Of a DNA stretch of 35,473 bases, positions 17,042 through 24,062 are shown in pieces. Under the pieces are notes generated by a model that was not told the origin of the DNA, ran no database searches, and worked only from the letters and a program-made list of their open reading frames with translations. The DNA comes from Planctomycetota bacterium (GTDB taxonomy: Bacteria; Planctomycetota; UBA1135; GCA-002748355): the NCBI GenBank assembly GCA_026984035.1, contig JALSSW010000176.1:1-35473 (forward strand), given 5' to 3'. A program made the translations under genes and the position numbers. The stretch's first letter is position 1. Every line of letters starts with the position of its first letter.

Positions 17042-18252
17042 AGGTCAAACAAAGTGCCGGCGATTTTATTGTTTCCGAGCTTCTCGAGTTCCCGAAGGAT
17101 TCCAGGGGAAAGTTTCATATCCACAAGGTAAAGAAATCCAAATTATCTACACATGAAGCCATTGACCGAATTTGCCGGCTGACCGGGGTAAAGCGGGCGG
17201 CGATTGCCTTTGCGGGTCTCAAGGATCGTCAAGGGCGGACAGAACAGTGGATCTCCATCGAGGGAAAGCGAGTTGCCATTGATGAGTCCAACTTGAAAGT
17301 TTATTGCGTAGGTCGTTCAAAAAAGAAAATCGATTCCACAATGAGCAGGGGCAACCGCTTCAAAATTGTGGTTCGGGATTTGGTTCCGAAGGACCTTGCG
17401 GCCTTTGATCGAAACCTGGAAACCGTTCAAAGCTTCGGCCTTCCGAATTATTTCGATGACCAAAGGTTCCGCTGCCTGGAGCAGGGCCAGGGCTTTATTC
17501 TGCTCGATCTTCTCAAGGGGCGAACGGATGTGGCGCTCCGCCGCTTGCTTGCCAGCAAGACTCCAGCCGGGAAGAGGGAGACAGGGGATGCCAAGCTTCG
17601 CAGGTTGCTCGATCGCTTTTGGGGCCAGTGGGAAGATTGTAGACGGATTGCGAGAGGACCGATGTATGCCAAGGTCTTTAACCATCTCCTGAAGTCTCCC
17701 GAAGATTTCGAAGGTGCCTTGGCAGAAGTTCCCGTGCGAACCAAGACCATTCACCTTTTTGCTTTTCAATCCTTCCTCTGGAATCGCATGGTGGGAAAGG
17801 GGCTGCTGGAGCTATGCAAGAGGCGGGGAGTGACACTTCCTTCTGTGGCCGGACCTCTTTTTTGTTGGAAAGAATTGGACCAGGAGCGTTTGGCCGAATG
17901 GAAGAGTCTTCGCCTGCCCTTGATGGACGGGCAAACGCAGGTGGCGAATCCTGCTTTCCAAAAGGCCTTGGATGAGCTTTTGGAAGAAAAAAAGCTAAGA
18001 CGCAGCGATTTGGATGCTCTCAAGCTGCCTGGCTTTTGTTTGAAGGAAGAGTCCCGGGCTTTGATGTTGAAACCTGAGGATTTAGAGGTCGGCCCGGTTG
18101 AGAAGGACGATCGAAATCGGGAGGCCAAGAAACGAACCGTTTCCTTCCGTCTTCCAAGGGGGGCTTATGCAACCCTTGTCGTGAAAAGGCTCTTCGCCGC
18201 GGACGCTCCCGGAAAACCTCCCTGGCCTCGCCGGCGAAAACATCGCTCATGA
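17038..18252 (+). CDS. truD: tRNA pseudouridine(13) synthase TruD
   Basis: In E. coli TruD makes pseudouridine 13 in tRNA-Glu. It has 404 residues against about 350 in E. coli. N-terminal SAGDFIVSELLEFPKDSRGKFHIHKVKKSKLSTHEAI is the family start; FAGLKDRQGRTEQWISI (residues 58-74) holds the catalytic Asp63; later PNYFDDQRF and FAFQSFLWNRMV are conserved TruD segments. The ATG is coupled to the preceding synthase (ATGA overlap). The end converges on a small lipoprotein gene with one base between the stop codons. Confidence 0.95.
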   Translation: MKVKQSAGDFIVSELLEFPKDSRGKFHIHKVKKSKLSTHEAIDRICRLTGVKRAAIAFAGLKDRQGRTEQWISIEGKRVAIDESNLKVYCVGRSKKKIDSTMSRGNRFKIVVRDLVPKDLAAFDRNLETVQSFGLPNYFDDQRFRCLEQGQGFILLDLLKGRTDVALRRLLASKTPAGKRETGDAKLRRLLDRFWGQWEDCRRIARGPMYAKVFNHLLKSPEDFEGALAEVPVRTKTIHLFAFQSFLWNRMVGKGLLELCKRRGVTLPSVAGPLFCWKELDQERLAEWKSLRLPLMDGQTQVANPAFQKALDELLEEKKLRRSDLDALKLPGFCLKEESRALMLKPEDLEVGPVEKDDRNREAKKRTVSFRLPRGAYATLVVKRLFAADAPGKPPWPRRRKHRS

Positions 18253-18253
18253 T

Positions 18254-18538
18254 CTACTGATCACTTACATGGTCAGTCTCGGGAGTTCCTGGTGCCATAG
18301 AGGGACCAAAGGGATGAACGTCCCAGAGAAACTGAAATGGGAAGGTGAGGATGTCCCAAGCAGCCGTCACCGGAAGGGCCAGGACCGTTCCAGCCGGGAT
18401 CACATAGGGTGCTGCATCTTCCCCCGGCTGGGAATACAGGCTCGGTTCTCCTCGGCTCCAACGGAGGAGATGGTTTGTCGCGCAGGAACTCATCACGAGG
18501 CAAAGTAGGGCGGGGAGTAAAAGGCGACGGCTTTTCAT
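18254..18538 (-). CDS. Small lipoprotein, possibly YceK/YidQ-like
   Basis: A 94-residue protein with a clear lipoprotein signal: MKSRRLLLPALLCLVMSSC, lipobox Cys19, no Asp after the Cys. The mature part is short, with GTVLALPVTAAWDILTFPFQFLWDVHPFG, which recalls the D-LTFP segment of YceK/YidQ-type small lipoproteins (weak resemblance). A ggag lies upstream on the minus strand before the ATG. It is divergent from the GKRP-like gene and convergent with truD. The function is unknown; likely an outer-membrane lipoprotein. Confidence 0.75.
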   Translation of the reverse strand: MKSRRLLLPALLCLVMSSCATNHLLRWSRGEPSLYSQPGEDAAPYVIPAGTVLALPVTAAWDILTFPFQFLWDVHPFGPSMAPGTPETDHVSDQ

Positions 18539-18633
18539 CTAAGATCTCCAAAATTCCAGAAGCGCAAAGTTTCTACCTTCTTCTCTTCTTCGTCAAACAG
18601 GAAGTTTCGACCCAAGGGGGGTATTGTCAGGGA

Positions 18634-20148
18634 ATGAAGGAATTGTCTCGGAGCGAACTTCCCCATCCTGCATCCAAGGGATTGGATCGGATGGAACCTG
18701 GTGAGATGGTGGATCTCTTTCATGCTTGCGACCTGGAGGCGATGGAGGCCCTTCTGGATCCTTGTTTCCTGAAGAGCCTCAGTGCGCTCGGAACAAGGTT
18801 GCACAAAGAGCCTCCTCCTCGCTTGGTTCTTGCTGGGGCAGGGACCTCGGGAAGGCTCGCTTACCTTTTGGCGGAGCGGCATAGAGATGCTCTCAGAAGG
18901 TTGGGAGTCGAGTTAATTCCTTGGATTGCGGGCGGCCCCAAGGCTCTCTGTCTCCCTGTGGAAGGGGCGGAAGACGATAGCTTGGCGGCCAAACGCTCTC
19001 TGGGGAACCTGCTCGGAGACGATGGATTTTTTGTGGGAATTAGCTGTGGGCTGTCAGCCCCGGCGGTGGCGGGGGGCATGGCTGAGGCCATGACTCGGGG
19101 TTTGGGCTTGGCCATCTTTGGGACGAATGAGCCTCGGTTGGCGCGTAAGGATCCTTTTCCCGGCCTCCCCGAGGGCTTTTTTGGGGTTCTACAAAAGGCC
19201 GTGGAGCGGGGGGATTCCTTTGTCCTCACACCGGATACCGGGCCTGAGGCCTTGACGGGCTCAAGCCGGATGAAGGGGGGGACGAGTACCCTGGTGGCCT
19301 TTGACGTCCTGTTCGAGTCCCTTTCGGAGGGGAATTTGGGGACGCAATCCCTCGGGAACAGAATCGAGAGCCTTCGCTCCCTCGTGAAGGAAAGCTTTTC
19401 CTTGAATCGCAGTTCTCTTGTGGATGCCTTGCGGGCTGCCGGAAAGGCCCTTCGAGAGGGTGGGCAGGTTCTCTATTGGGGGAAGGGCGAAGCGGGCCTG
19501 GCTGGGGTTCTGGACGCGAGCGAATGTACCCCCACCTTTGGAGCGGAGCCAAACCAAGTGCGGGCCTACCTGGAGGAAGGCTGGGGAGCGTATCGCTGTC
19601 TGGACGAGGATCAGCGAAAGAAGCTCACAGCCTCTTTTCCCTTGCGAATGTCTCCTGCCTTGATCGGCTCCGGGGAAAAGCCTCTTTTTGCCCTGTTGCT
19701 TGGAGGGGCCCATCCTCCCTCATCTCTTTCAAATTCTCTGGAAAAATGGGACGTTTCTCTCCTTCGGGTGGACCTTGCCGATCTACTTCCCACAAAACTT
19801 TTTTTGAACAGCCTCTCGACTGGCGCCTTTGTGCTTGCCGGGAAGGTTTATCAAAACCGCATGATCGATTTGCAACTTTCCAACTCCAAGCTTTTCCAAC
19901 GCGCGCAACGGATTGTGGCGGATCTTGCCGGAGTTCCACAGAGTGAAGCTCTCCGTTCTATCGTGGGAGCCATCCATGGGGTCTACCCTCCTTCAGTGGC
20001 ACTCCTCAGGCTCCCCGTAGAAGCTCATCTCCAGATAAAAGCCCATCGGGTCGTTCCCACCGCCGTTCTGCTGGCCCGAGGCTTGGACCTGGCTGAAGCA
20101 AAGCAGCGCCTGGAAAAAGAGCCCAGAGTCGGCCTTTTGATGGAATGA
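18634..20148 (+). CDS. Two-SIS-domain MurQ/GKRP-like protein
   Basis: It has 504 residues; single-domain MurQ (N-acetylmuramate-6-phosphate etherase) has about 300. First SIS domain: LAGAGTSGRLAYL (67-79), a VEGAEDDS motif (109-116), VGISCGLSAPAVAGGM (134-149) and TGSSRMKGG (208-216). Second SIS domain: YWGKGEAGLAGVLDASECTPTFGAE (281-305), then SLSTGAFVLAGKVYQNRMIDLQLSNSKLF (393-421) and a C-terminal helical part. From memory, order and wording track animal glucokinase regulatory protein through its whole length (GLSAP-VAG, GSSRMKGG, LSTGA-VL-GK-QN-M-DL--SNSKLF). The MurQ catalytic Glu of EGAED is kept (Glu113), but in the first domain the ASECPPT Glu is Arg82 (with Glu81 beside it), while the second domain keeps ASEC. 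It may be an etherase, or a sugar-phosphate-binding regulator. Start chosen: ATG 18634; the in-frame upstream extension overlaps the lipoprotein gene. Confidence 0.88.
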   Translation: MKELSRSELPHPASKGLDRMEPGEMVDLFHACDLEAMEALLDPCFLKSLSALGTRLHKEPPPRLVLAGAGTSGRLAYLLAERHRDALRRLGVELIPWIAGGPKALCLPVEGAEDDSLAAKRSLGNLLGDDGFFVGISCGLSAPAVAGGMAEAMTRGLGLAIFGTNEPRLARKDPFPGLPEGFFGVLQKAVERGDSFVLTPDTGPEALTGSSRMKGGTSTLVAFDVLFESLSEGNLGTQSLGNRIESLRSLVKESFSLNRSSLVDALRAAGKALREGGQVLYWGKGEAGLAGVLDASECTPTFGAEPNQVRAYLEEGWGAYRCLDEDQRKKLTASFPLRMSPALIGSGEKPLFALLLGGAHPPSSLSNSLEKWDVSLLRVDLADLLPTKLFLNSLSTGAFVLAGKVYQNRMIDLQLSNSKLFQRAQRIVADLAGVPQSEALRSIVGAIHGVYPPSVALLRLPVEAHLQIKAHRVVPTAVLLARGLDLAEAKQRLEKEPRVGLLME

Positions 20149-20249
20149 GTTTCCGTCGAAAGTGGACTGGGAAATCCTCCCTCCCTCGTTATGGTTTGAA
20201 TCCGTTTTTTTGAGATTGTCCCTAAAAACTTTTTCAAGCAGAAGCTTGT

Positions 20250-22052
20250 ATGAACTACAGATACGAAATCCTGCATCCCCTTTCTGGGCGCTATGCGCGG
20301 TTTTTCAAAGGGATCGTTTTGCCTTCCATTGTGGGAGTCATCGCGGGTTTGGGGGCGATTTCCTTTTTTTGGATGCTGGACGCTTCCCGCTTTTTTTTCC
20401 TGGAATATTTGGGAGGATACACTCCTCTCCCTCCGGGAGGCGAGAGTTCTCTCTTCCCCGATCCGGAGACTCCTTTACGCCATTGGATGCTTTTAATCCT
20501 CCCGGTCATTGGTGGCCTGATCAGCGGGATCATTGTCTTTGCCATTGCTCCCGAAGCCGAAGGGCATGGGACGGACGCGGGGATTGATGCCTATCACAAC
20601 AAAGGGGGCAATGTCCGGAGCCGAGTTCCCCTGATTAAAGCCATCAGCTCGGCTTTGACCATTGGGTCGGGGGGATCGGGAGGCCGGGAGGGTCCCATTG
20701 CCCAAATCGGTGCAGGCTTCGGGTCCATGCTTGGGCGTTGGCTTGGTTTGAGTTCCAAGGAACGGCGTATTCTTTTGGTCGCTGGGATGGGAGCGGGAAT
20801 CGGGAGTATCTTTCATGCTCCCATGGCGGGGGCTCTCTTTGCGGCGGAAGTTCTGTATAAGGACATGGAGTTAGAGGGTGAAGTACTTGTCCCGACGACC
20901 ATTGCCTCCATTATCGCCTATGCGGTTTTTGCGATCCGTTTCGGTTGGGATCCTTTGTTTGTGACCCCGGACCTGCGTTTCTCAAACGTTCTCGAACTTC
21001 TTCCCTATACCTTCCTTGTTCTCGTCCTTGCGGCCGGTGCTTGGCTCTATGCCAAAAGCTTTTTTACGATCCGCAAAGTCTTTCATTGGATCCCGGGGCC
21101 GCCCCATCTTAAGCCGGCCTTGGGGGGACTCTTTGTAGGATTGGTAGCCTTTTTTGGTGTTCCAGAAGCCATGGCCAGTGGTTATGGCCTGGTTCAGGAG
21201 GCTCTCAACGGGAAAGTTGCTGTTCAATTTTTGTTGTTGGTGGCCTTTCTCAAAATCTTCACAACCGGTTTTACGATCGGTTCCGGGGGTTCTGGAGGGA
21301 TGTTCGGTCCTGCCATTGTGATTGGGGGGGCTCTGGGCGGGGCTGTCGGTTTTGGGATTCAGCAGATGGCTCCGGCTTTGGTGGATCATCCTGAGAGTTT
21401 CGTGATTGTCGGGATGGCCGGGTTTTTCGCGGCGGCCGCGAACACTCCCATCTCAACGGTGATCATGGTTTCGGAGATGACAGGGAGTTATCACCTTTTG
21501 GTTCCCACACTGTGGGTTTGTATCTTGGCCTACTTGCTTCTTCGTAAAACCACCATTTATGACACCCAGCCGGAGAACCGCCTGGATTCCCCTGCGCATC
21601 TTCAGGAAATGGTTGCGGGGACCCTACAGCGCTTTCACGTTTGGGAGGCCTTACCGAAAAGAGACCGAGAGCTGGTGCGGATTGATCCCAATGCGAATCT
21701 GGACAAGATCCATCACTATTTTGCGGAGGTTCCCCAGGAGGCTTTTCCCGTCTTTAATGATGATGGAGAATTGCTGGGGATCATTAATAATGAAGCATTA
21801 CGGGTTACCCTCGGTCATCCTGAACTCCGGCCCCTAATCTTGGCGAGGGATCTTGCCATTTCGATTCCCCTGGTGACTCCTCAGGATGATTTGTTGGTGG
21901 CCACCCAGAAAATGGGTGATGCGGGAGTTGATGAGATCTTGGTTGTGGATCCGAAGGATCCCCACAAGGTTTTGGGGATTTTACAGAGGAGACAGATTTT
22001 GGCGACCTATGCAAAGAGAGTGAAGGAGGAGGCTCTCCGGGTTGTGAAGTAA
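20250..22052 (+). CDS. ClC-family chloride channel/transporter with CBS domains
   Basis: A 600-residue anion channel or H+/Cl- antiporter of the inner membrane. The membrane part (about 20-435) has GSGGSGGREGP (139-149) with gating Glu147, GSGGSGGMFGP (344-354) and a helix-R Tyr437. At the place of the internal proton Glu of E. coli ClC (Glu203) the sequence reads APMAGALFAAEV, that is Val201, as in many ClC channels. The usual GSGIP loop reads GHGTD. The cytoplasmic C-terminus (about 475-600) carries two CBS-like repeats (IDPNANLDKIHHYF...FPVFNDDGELLGIINNE and VTPQDDLLVATQKMGDAGVDEILVVDPKDPHKVLGILQR), likely nucleotide-responsive. It appears monocistronic. Confidence 0.94.
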   Translation: MNYRYEILHPLSGRYARFFKGIVLPSIVGVIAGLGAISFFWMLDASRFFFLEYLGGYTPLPPGGESSLFPDPETPLRHWMLLILPVIGGLISGIIVFAIAPEAEGHGTDAGIDAYHNKGGNVRSRVPLIKAISSALTIGSGGSGGREGPIAQIGAGFGSMLGRWLGLSSKERRILLVAGMGAGIGSIFHAPMAGALFAAEVLYKDMELEGEVLVPTTIASIIAYAVFAIRFGWDPLFVTPDLRFSNVLELLPYTFLVLVLAAGAWLYAKSFFTIRKVFHWIPGPPHLKPALGGLFVGLVAFFGVPEAMASGYGLVQEALNGKVAVQFLLLVAFLKIFTTGFTIGSGGSGGMFGPAIVIGGALGGAVGFGIQQMAPALVDHPESFVIVGMAGFFAAAANTPISTVIMVSEMTGSYHLLVPTLWVCILAYLLLRKTTIYDTQPENRLDSPAHLQEMVAGTLQRFHVWEALPKRDRELVRIDPNANLDKIHHYFAEVPQEAFPVFNDDGELLGIINNEALRVTLGHPELRPLILARDLAISIPLVTPQDDLLVATQKMGDAGVDEILVVDPKDPHKVLGILQRRQILATYAKRVKEEALRVVK

Positions 22053-22168
22053 TCAGGGCTCAGAGTTGTTGCTTTGTGTTTCCCTCTTCCTGTTGAAATA
22101 AAGTGAACAGGGATTCAAGGGGATGCTTGCCATCGGACCCCCAAACAGGGGGATCTCATGCAAAAGGA

Positions 22169-22837
22169 TTATTGGTGCCGGACAATACGTCCTTCCGTCA
22201 TAAAGAGGACATCTTCGGCGATATTGGTGGCGAGATCTGCGATTCGTTCCAAGGCCCGGGAAGCGGAGAGGTGATTGATAGCCCTGGGAATGGCATCAGG
22301 GTGGTCTTGCATGAATTTCTGGAGAACTTCGAACATTTCTTTGTGGAATTGGTCCACGAGGTCGTCGCGTTCTCTGACTTTTGTTGCCAGCCCGGGGTCT
22401 AAAGAAACTAAGCTCAAGAGGCTGTCCCGAACCATGGTTTTGACATTGGCAATGAGGTCAGGGAAGGAAAGAGAAATTTGGATCGGGGGTTCTTTGGCCA
22501 AAAAGGCTCCTCGATTTGCAATGTTAACTGCCAAGTCACCCATGCGTTCTAAGTCGTTATTCACTTTGAGGATTGCGACCACGAAGCGAAGATCGGTTGC
22601 TACGGGTTGATGAAGAGCGAGGATCTTGAGACATTCCTCTTCAATCGCAACTTCTTCGAGGTCGATCTGGCGGTCCCCAAAGACGACTTCCTCGACCAGT
22701 TCGGCCTTGCGGGAGACCAAGACTGTACAAGCCTTGTCAATGGCTTTTTCCACTTCTCTGCCTAGACGAAGAAGGTTTTCCTTTAGGGAGGTTAAATCTC
22801 GTTGTAGGTGGATGGTCATGGGCAAGAGAATACCCAT
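22169..22837 (-). CDS. phoU: Phosphate uptake regulator PhoU
   Basis: Cytoplasmic helical protein that links the Pst transporter to the PhoR kinase and represses the Pho response when phosphate is sufficient. It has 222 residues in two three-helix repeats. Both carry the metal-cluster motif ([11 protein letters not shown] in the first repeat, [13 protein letters not shown] in the second). The start may be the second Met ([12 protein letters not shown] at 22817-22819). It is unusual in being transcribed away from pstS rather than standing after pstB; the two share the upstream region 22838-22965. Confidence 0.95.
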   Translation of the reverse strand: MGILLPMTIHLQRDLTSLKENLLRLGREVEKAIDKACTVLVSRKAELVEEVVFGDRQIDLEEVAIEEECLKILALHQPVATDLRFVVAILKVNNDLERMGDLAVNIANRGAFLAKEPPIQISLSFPDLIANVKTMVRDSLLSLVSLDPGLATKVRERDDLVDQFHKEMFEVLQKFMQDHPDAIPRAINHLSASRALERIADLATNIAEDVLFMTEGRIVRHQ

Positions 22838-22866
22838 CTTTTTTTCTAGGAAAAACGAGTGGATTC

Positions 22867-22912
22867 AATCTTTATGGAATCTTTATTTTACCTGGACAGG
22901 CTCTTCATCTTT
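22867..22912 (+). promoter_or_regulatory. Candidate Pho box (11-bp period direct repeat) between phoU and pstS
   Basis: aatctttat occurs at 22867-22875 and 22878-22886, an exact 11-bp period. A weaker in-phase copy, tcttcatcttt, lies at 22902-22912. Known PhoB sites are 7-bp direct repeats with a 4-bp AT-rich spacer, also an 11-bp period. The location, about 80-100 bp before pstS in a cluster that encodes PhoB, fits; the sequence itself is not the E. coli CTGTCAT word. Confidence 0.5.
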
Positions 22913-22965
22913 CTTCTCTAGCATCCTCCGCAGAAATCCTCATTCTAAAGGAGATAGGAAATCAG

Positions 22966-23994
22966 ATGAAATCAGTCGCAATGTTTGGCTTTGTTTTTCT
23001 TGGAGGGGTTTCCCTCCTCATGGCTCAGGCGGGAACGGTTCCTGCAACCAAGGCCCAAGCAAAAAAAATCTCTTCCGCAAAGCAGGGACCCATCCAAGTG
23101 GACCCTAAGCTGCCTAAATACAAAAAAGTCCCTGGGATCCATGGCGAATTGAGTTCCATCGGCTCAGACACCCTTAATAACCTCATGACCCTTTGGGCGG
23201 AGGGCTTCAGCAAGCGTTACCCAGGTGTCAAAATCCAAATCGAGGGGAAGGGTTCCTCCACTGCGCCCCCTGCCCTGATTGCCGGGGCTGCTCAGTTGGG
23301 TCCCATGAGCCGAATGATGAAGTCCAAGGAGCTGGATAAGTTCGAAAAAAAGTTCGGTTATAAGCCGCTTCGGATTCCCGTCGCGATTGACGCACTGTCT
23401 GTCTATATCAACAAAGACAATCCCTTGAATCAGCTGACTCTCCCTCAGGTCGATGCGATTTTCTCCAAAACCCGCCGGGGTGGGTATCCGACAAACATCA
23501 GCAAGTGGGGACAAGTAGGACTCACTGGCCCTTGGGCTCATCGCATGATTCGTGTCTATGGGCGCAATTCGATTTCCGGGACCTACGGTTATTTCAAAAA
23601 GAAAGCCCTGTTCAAGGGTGATTATAAGGACAGTGTGAAGGAGCAACCTGGTTCAGCATCGGTGGTTCGCTCCGTGGGGGAAGACCTCTATGGCATCGGG
23701 TACAGCGGGATTGGATATCGGACATCCGATGTCAAACTTCTTGCCTTGGCGAAAAAGCCTGGAAAACCTTTTTATGCTCCCATCCCCAAAAATATTTATT
23801 CAGGAAAGTATCCCCTGGCCCGCTTTCTCTACATTTATGTCAACAAAGCTCCCAATAAACCTTTACAGCCTTTGATTGCGGAGTTCTTAAAGTATGTTCT
23901 CTCCAAAGAAGGGCAAAAGGTTGTGGTGAAAGATGGCTATCTTCCGCTTCCGGCAAGGATTGCTGCCAAATCTTTGAAACCAGCCAATCTTTGA
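22966..23994 (+). CDS. pstS: Phosphate ABC transporter substrate-binding protein PstS
   Basis: Periplasmic phosphate-binding protein delivering phosphate to PstCA. It has 342 residues. The signal peptide runs from residue 1 to about 22 ([22 protein letters not shown]), with no lipobox, then a Lys/Ala-rich linker. The binding lobes include [18 protein letters not shown] (phosphate loop), [25 protein letters not shown] and [15 protein letters not shown], which match the PBP-like PstS subfamily. The ribosome site is aaggag at 22948-22953. It is first gene of pstS-pstC-pstA-pstB-phoB-phoR and follows the candidate Pho box. Confidence 0.94.
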   Translation: MKSVAMFGFVFLGGVSLLMAQAGTVPATKAQAKKISSAKQGPIQVDPKLPKYKKVPGIHGELSSIGSDTLNNLMTLWAEGFSKRYPGVKIQIEGKGSSTAPPALIAGAAQLGPMSRMMKSKELDKFEKKFGYKPLRIPVAIDALSVYINKDNPLNQLTLPQVDAIFSKTRRGGYPTNISKWGQVGLTGPWAHRMIRVYGRNSISGTYGYFKKKALFKGDYKDSVKEQPGSASVVRSVGEDLYGIGYSGIGYRTSDVKLLALAKKPGKPFYAPIPKNIYSGKYPLARFLYIYVNKAPNKPLQPLIAEFLKYVLSKEGQKVVVKDGYLPLPARIAAKSLKPANL

Positions 23995-24062
23995 ACGAAG
24001 GACCTCTCGTTGGAAGGATCCTTCATTAAGGAAACCACGGAGTTAGAGGCAAAAGAACACTG

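Noticed and set aside
18409..18633. An in-frame upstream extension of the GKRP-like protein
   Set aside because: It overlaps the divergent lipoprotein gene and has no family similarity; the ATG at 18634 matches the expected N-terminus.
22120..22155. A C-run/G-run hairpin after phoU (minus strand)
   Set aside because: It has only about 5 strong pairs and no T-run; too weak to call a terminator.
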